Origin: Oceanobacillus sp. J11TS1
GTDB taxonomy: Bacteria > Bacillota > Bacilli > Bacillales > Amphibacillaceae
Direction: 5' to 3'
Assembly (NCBI RefSeq): GCF_018333215.1
Contig: NZ_BORO01000005.1
Span: forward strand, 123,760-187,759
Length of the DNA: 64,000 nucleotides
Shown: piece after piece, positions 62,448 through 64,000 of the stretch
Layout of the letters: every line of letters starts with the position of its first letter
Position numbering within the stretch: the stretch's first letter is position 1
The notes under the pieces: model-generated
Seen by the model: only the letters and a program-made list of their open reading frames with translations
What the model was told of the DNA's origin: nothing
The model's database searches: none
Program-made: the position numbers and the translations under genes

Positions 62448-63827
62448 ATGAACAACCTATTTACACGTTATTGGAATCCATATTTTGCACTTATTCTTGC
62501 TGGAATCCTCAGTGCCATTTATTTTGGCATTACTGGCACTGTTTGGGCAGTAACAGGCGAATTCACTCGCTTGGGAGGCCATATCCTACAGTTCTTTGGT
62601 GTCGATATATCAGACTGGGATTATTTTAATCTGGTACATATGCAGGGTTCTTCGTTTTCAAGATCTGACGGCTGGATTGTTTGGGGGATGTTTATCGGTG
62701 CTTTAATGATGGTTCTTTTGAGCAACAATTTTAAGATTCGTATCCCAAAACAAAAACGGCGTCTGGTACAAGGATTAATTGGTGGAATTATCGCCGGTTT
62801 TGGTGCGCGTCTTGCGTTGGGCTGTAACCTGGCAGCTTTTTTCACTGGCGTTCCACAATTTTCATTCCACTCATGGATTTTTATTATTGCCACAGGAATT
62901 GGTACCTATTTAGGATCAAAAATCACGAGAACAAGATGGTGGAAAGGCAAACCTTCGTTAACAAGAGGAAATAAAAAGCCCTCTGCTAAAAAAAGCAGAA
63001 AAATCCAGCCTTACATTGGCGGGATCATTGCCCTGATGTATGTAGGTCTCATTTTATTTTTCTTTGTAACAGGCAAACCGTTGCTTGGTACTGCAGCCAT
63101 TTTTGGTGCGCTTTTTGGTATATTAATAGAAAGAGGGCAAATTTGCTTTACCTCTGCTTTCCGTGATCTATGGCTGACAGGGCGAGGCGTGATGGCAAAG
63201 GCAATAATTATCGCCATGGCAGTAAGTTCTATCGTTACAATGGTTGTCATTGTCATCTACGGCATGGAACCTATTACACAAATTGCCGCACCAAGCACCT
63301 TTATTGGCGGATTTCTATTCGGTCTTGGTATCGTTTTGGCAAGCAGCTGTGAAACAGGCATGATGTACCGATTAATGGAGGGGCAAATCCTCTATCTGAC
63401 CGTATTTGTAGGAAATATTATCGGTGTAACTGCGCTTGCTTATGCTTGGGACCATCTAGGAGTCTATTCTGCACTCGTGGCCAGCGGAAAACCAATTAAT
63501 CTCATTTCTACCATGGGACCAGTTGGCGCAATTATAGCAACACTTGTTATGCTTGGTATTTTATATTTACTTACACTCTACCGGCAAAAAAATTACCGCT
63601 TTGTCGGTATGGGATTCAAGAAAGGAGAAAAGAAAAATGTCAGTTGGTTTTACGTTGGATTTACGAGGAGAATCTTGCCCCTATCCAGTCATTTACACAT
63701 TAGAAGCATTAGAAGGAATGACTTCAGGAGAACTTCTCCAGGTCATCACGGACTGTCCTTCTTCATTCAGAAACATCCCAGAAGAAGTAATAAAACATGG
63801 CTATCAATTTGCCAAGGATCCAATTAA
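62448..63827 (+). CDS. YeeE/YedE family sulfur-compound transporter
   Basis: A membrane transporter of the YeeE/YedE (thiosulfate or persulfide uptake) family. About nine helices; the two conserved cysteine motifs are RLALGCNLAAFFTG and RGQICFTSAFRDLW, with a third at ASSCETGMMYR. ATG at 62448 follows TAAGGAG. The frame runs to 63827, so its last 63 codons overlap tusA out of frame. That tail (after about residue 396) is Arg/His-rich and unlike the family, so the original stop was probably near 63637. It pairs with tusA. Confidence 0.88.
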   Translation: MNNLFTRYWNPYFALILAGILSAIYFGITGTVWAVTGEFTRLGGHILQFFGVDISDWDYFNLVHMQGSSFSRSDGWIVWGMFIGALMMVLLSNNFKIRIPKQKRRLVQGLIGGIIAGFGARLALGCNLAAFFTGVPQFSFHSWIFIIATGIGTYLGSKITRTRWWKGKPSLTRGNKKPSAKKSRKIQPYIGGIIALMYVGLILFFFVTGKPLLGTAAIFGALFGILIERGQICFTSAFRDLWLTGRGVMAKAIIIAMAVSSIVTMVVIVIYGMEPITQIAAPSTFIGGFLFGLGIVLASSCETGMMYRLMEGQILYLTVFVGNIIGVTALAYAWDHLGVYSALVASGKPINLISTMGPVGAIIATLVMLGILYLLTLYRQKNYRFVGMGFKKGEKKNVSWFYVGFTRRILPLSSHLHIRSIRRNDFRRTSPGHHGLSFFIQKHPRRSNKTWLSICQGSN

Positions 63828-63864
63828 AAATGGGCAGGAATATTTATTTTATATTATTGCTTAA
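63637..63864 (+). CDS. tusA: TusA-like sulfur carrier protein
   Basis: A 75-residue SirA/TusA fold protein that carries persulfide on the Cys of the CPYP motif (LRGESCPYPVIYTLEAL). GAAAGGAGAAAAGAAA is its ribosome binding site, inside the yedE reading frame. The YedE-TusA pair likely imports and hands over sulfur. Confidence 0.93.
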   Translation: MSVGFTLDLRGESCPYPVIYTLEALEGMTSGELLQVITDCPSSFRNIPEEVIKHGYQFAKDPIKNGQEYLFYIIA

Positions 63865-63872
63865 ATAAGTAT

Positions 63873-63900
63873 TGGTACTGTCAATAAGTTTGTGTAAATT
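63873..63900. mobile_element. possible insertion-sequence terminal repeat
   Basis: ACTGTCAATAAGTTTGTGTA and the following AT-rich bases resemble the terminal repeats of IS256-family (mutator-type) elements. If so, the element continues beyond the right edge. No transposase is in the window. Confidence 0.35.
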
Positions 63901-63927
63901 AATAGGGTATCCTCTCTATTGGGATGT

Positions 63928-63973
63928 ATTTTCAGACACCTTCCCCGGGTACCCGGGGAAGGTGTCTGAAAAT
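63928..63973. repeat. 46-bp perfect palindrome
   Basis: Arms of 23 bp with no spacer, centred at 63950/63951; the inner part is CTTCCCCGGGTACCCGGGGAAG-type, i.e. TTCCCCGGGT/ACCCGGGGAA. It is the most GC-rich feature in the window. As RNA it would make a very stable hairpin. Confidence 0.8.
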
Positions 63974-64000
63974 TAGCTCGTTTCTTACCTACTCCCCGTA

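Overview
The window is AT-rich, low-GC Gram-positive DNA. Strong AGGAGG-type ribosome binding sites, TTG/GTG starts, a spore-coat laccase (cotA), a BceRS-BceAB module, the desaturase/DesKR pair, a fused MsrA-MsrB, YozE, YqfQ and YhfW all point to a spore-forming Bacillaceae chromosome. Gene content is closest to what I would expect from Oceanobacillus or Virgibacillus relatives, but the genus is an inference. Most genes are ordinary chromosomal ones.

Layout. 0-1 kb: ba3-type oxidase genes and a cold-shock gene on the minus strand. 1.3-11.8 kb: mainly plus-strand genes: thyA-dfrA, tatA-tatA-tatC, yozE, yqfQ, msrAB, a seven-iron-type ferredoxin, yhfW, cardiolipin synthase, a PadR regulator with a DUF2812 membrane protein, and acyP on the minus strand. 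12.1-14.4 kb: a dif-like site, an HTH/LAGLIDADG/ribbon-helix-helix protein and an XerS-type recombinase. Gene orientation flips from mostly plus to mostly minus at the dif-like site, so the window probably spans the replication terminus. 14.8-20 kb: two tRNA genes, TPP-riboswitch-controlled tenA, an SDR and DMT transporters under an ArsR-type repressor, and several decayed genes. 20-24.6 kb: bceRS-bceAB. 24.8-31.7 kb: a frameshifted MFS gene, LysR, a class V aminotransferase, an M23 peptidase, a dead M29 aminopeptidase, and an APH-type kinase preceded by a 19-codon leader ORF. 31.9-34.8 kb: des-desK-desR. 35-41 kb: a flavoreductase with a Fur-like box, hemD, ppc. 41-48 kb: a SatD/DUF3307 pair, gltS, an SOS-box membrane protein, cotA. 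48.5-59.7 kb: small metabolic genes, queC-queD-queE under a preQ1 riboswitch, ampS, a TatD hydrolase, a D-cysteine desulfhydrase-type gene and a GlcD-type oxidoreductase. 60-64 kb: an SUV3-like helicase, a YedE/TusA sulfur pair, and a long perfect palindrome near a possible insertion-sequence end.

The circuits readable from the sequence are: TPP to tenA; preQ1 to queCDE; DesKR to des; BceRS to bceAB; ArsR-type repressor to itself and the DMT/SDR genes (three matching operators); PadR to itself (three palindromes); LexA to a small membrane protein and possibly to an unknown 79-residue ORF; and a Fur-like box at a flavoreductase. The most unusual features are the dif/LAGLIDADG/XerS cluster, the leader ORF before the APH-type kinase, the leaderless arsR with its triplicated operator, and a set of partial paralogous pseudogenes. 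All calls come from reading the sequence by eye; no database search was run.
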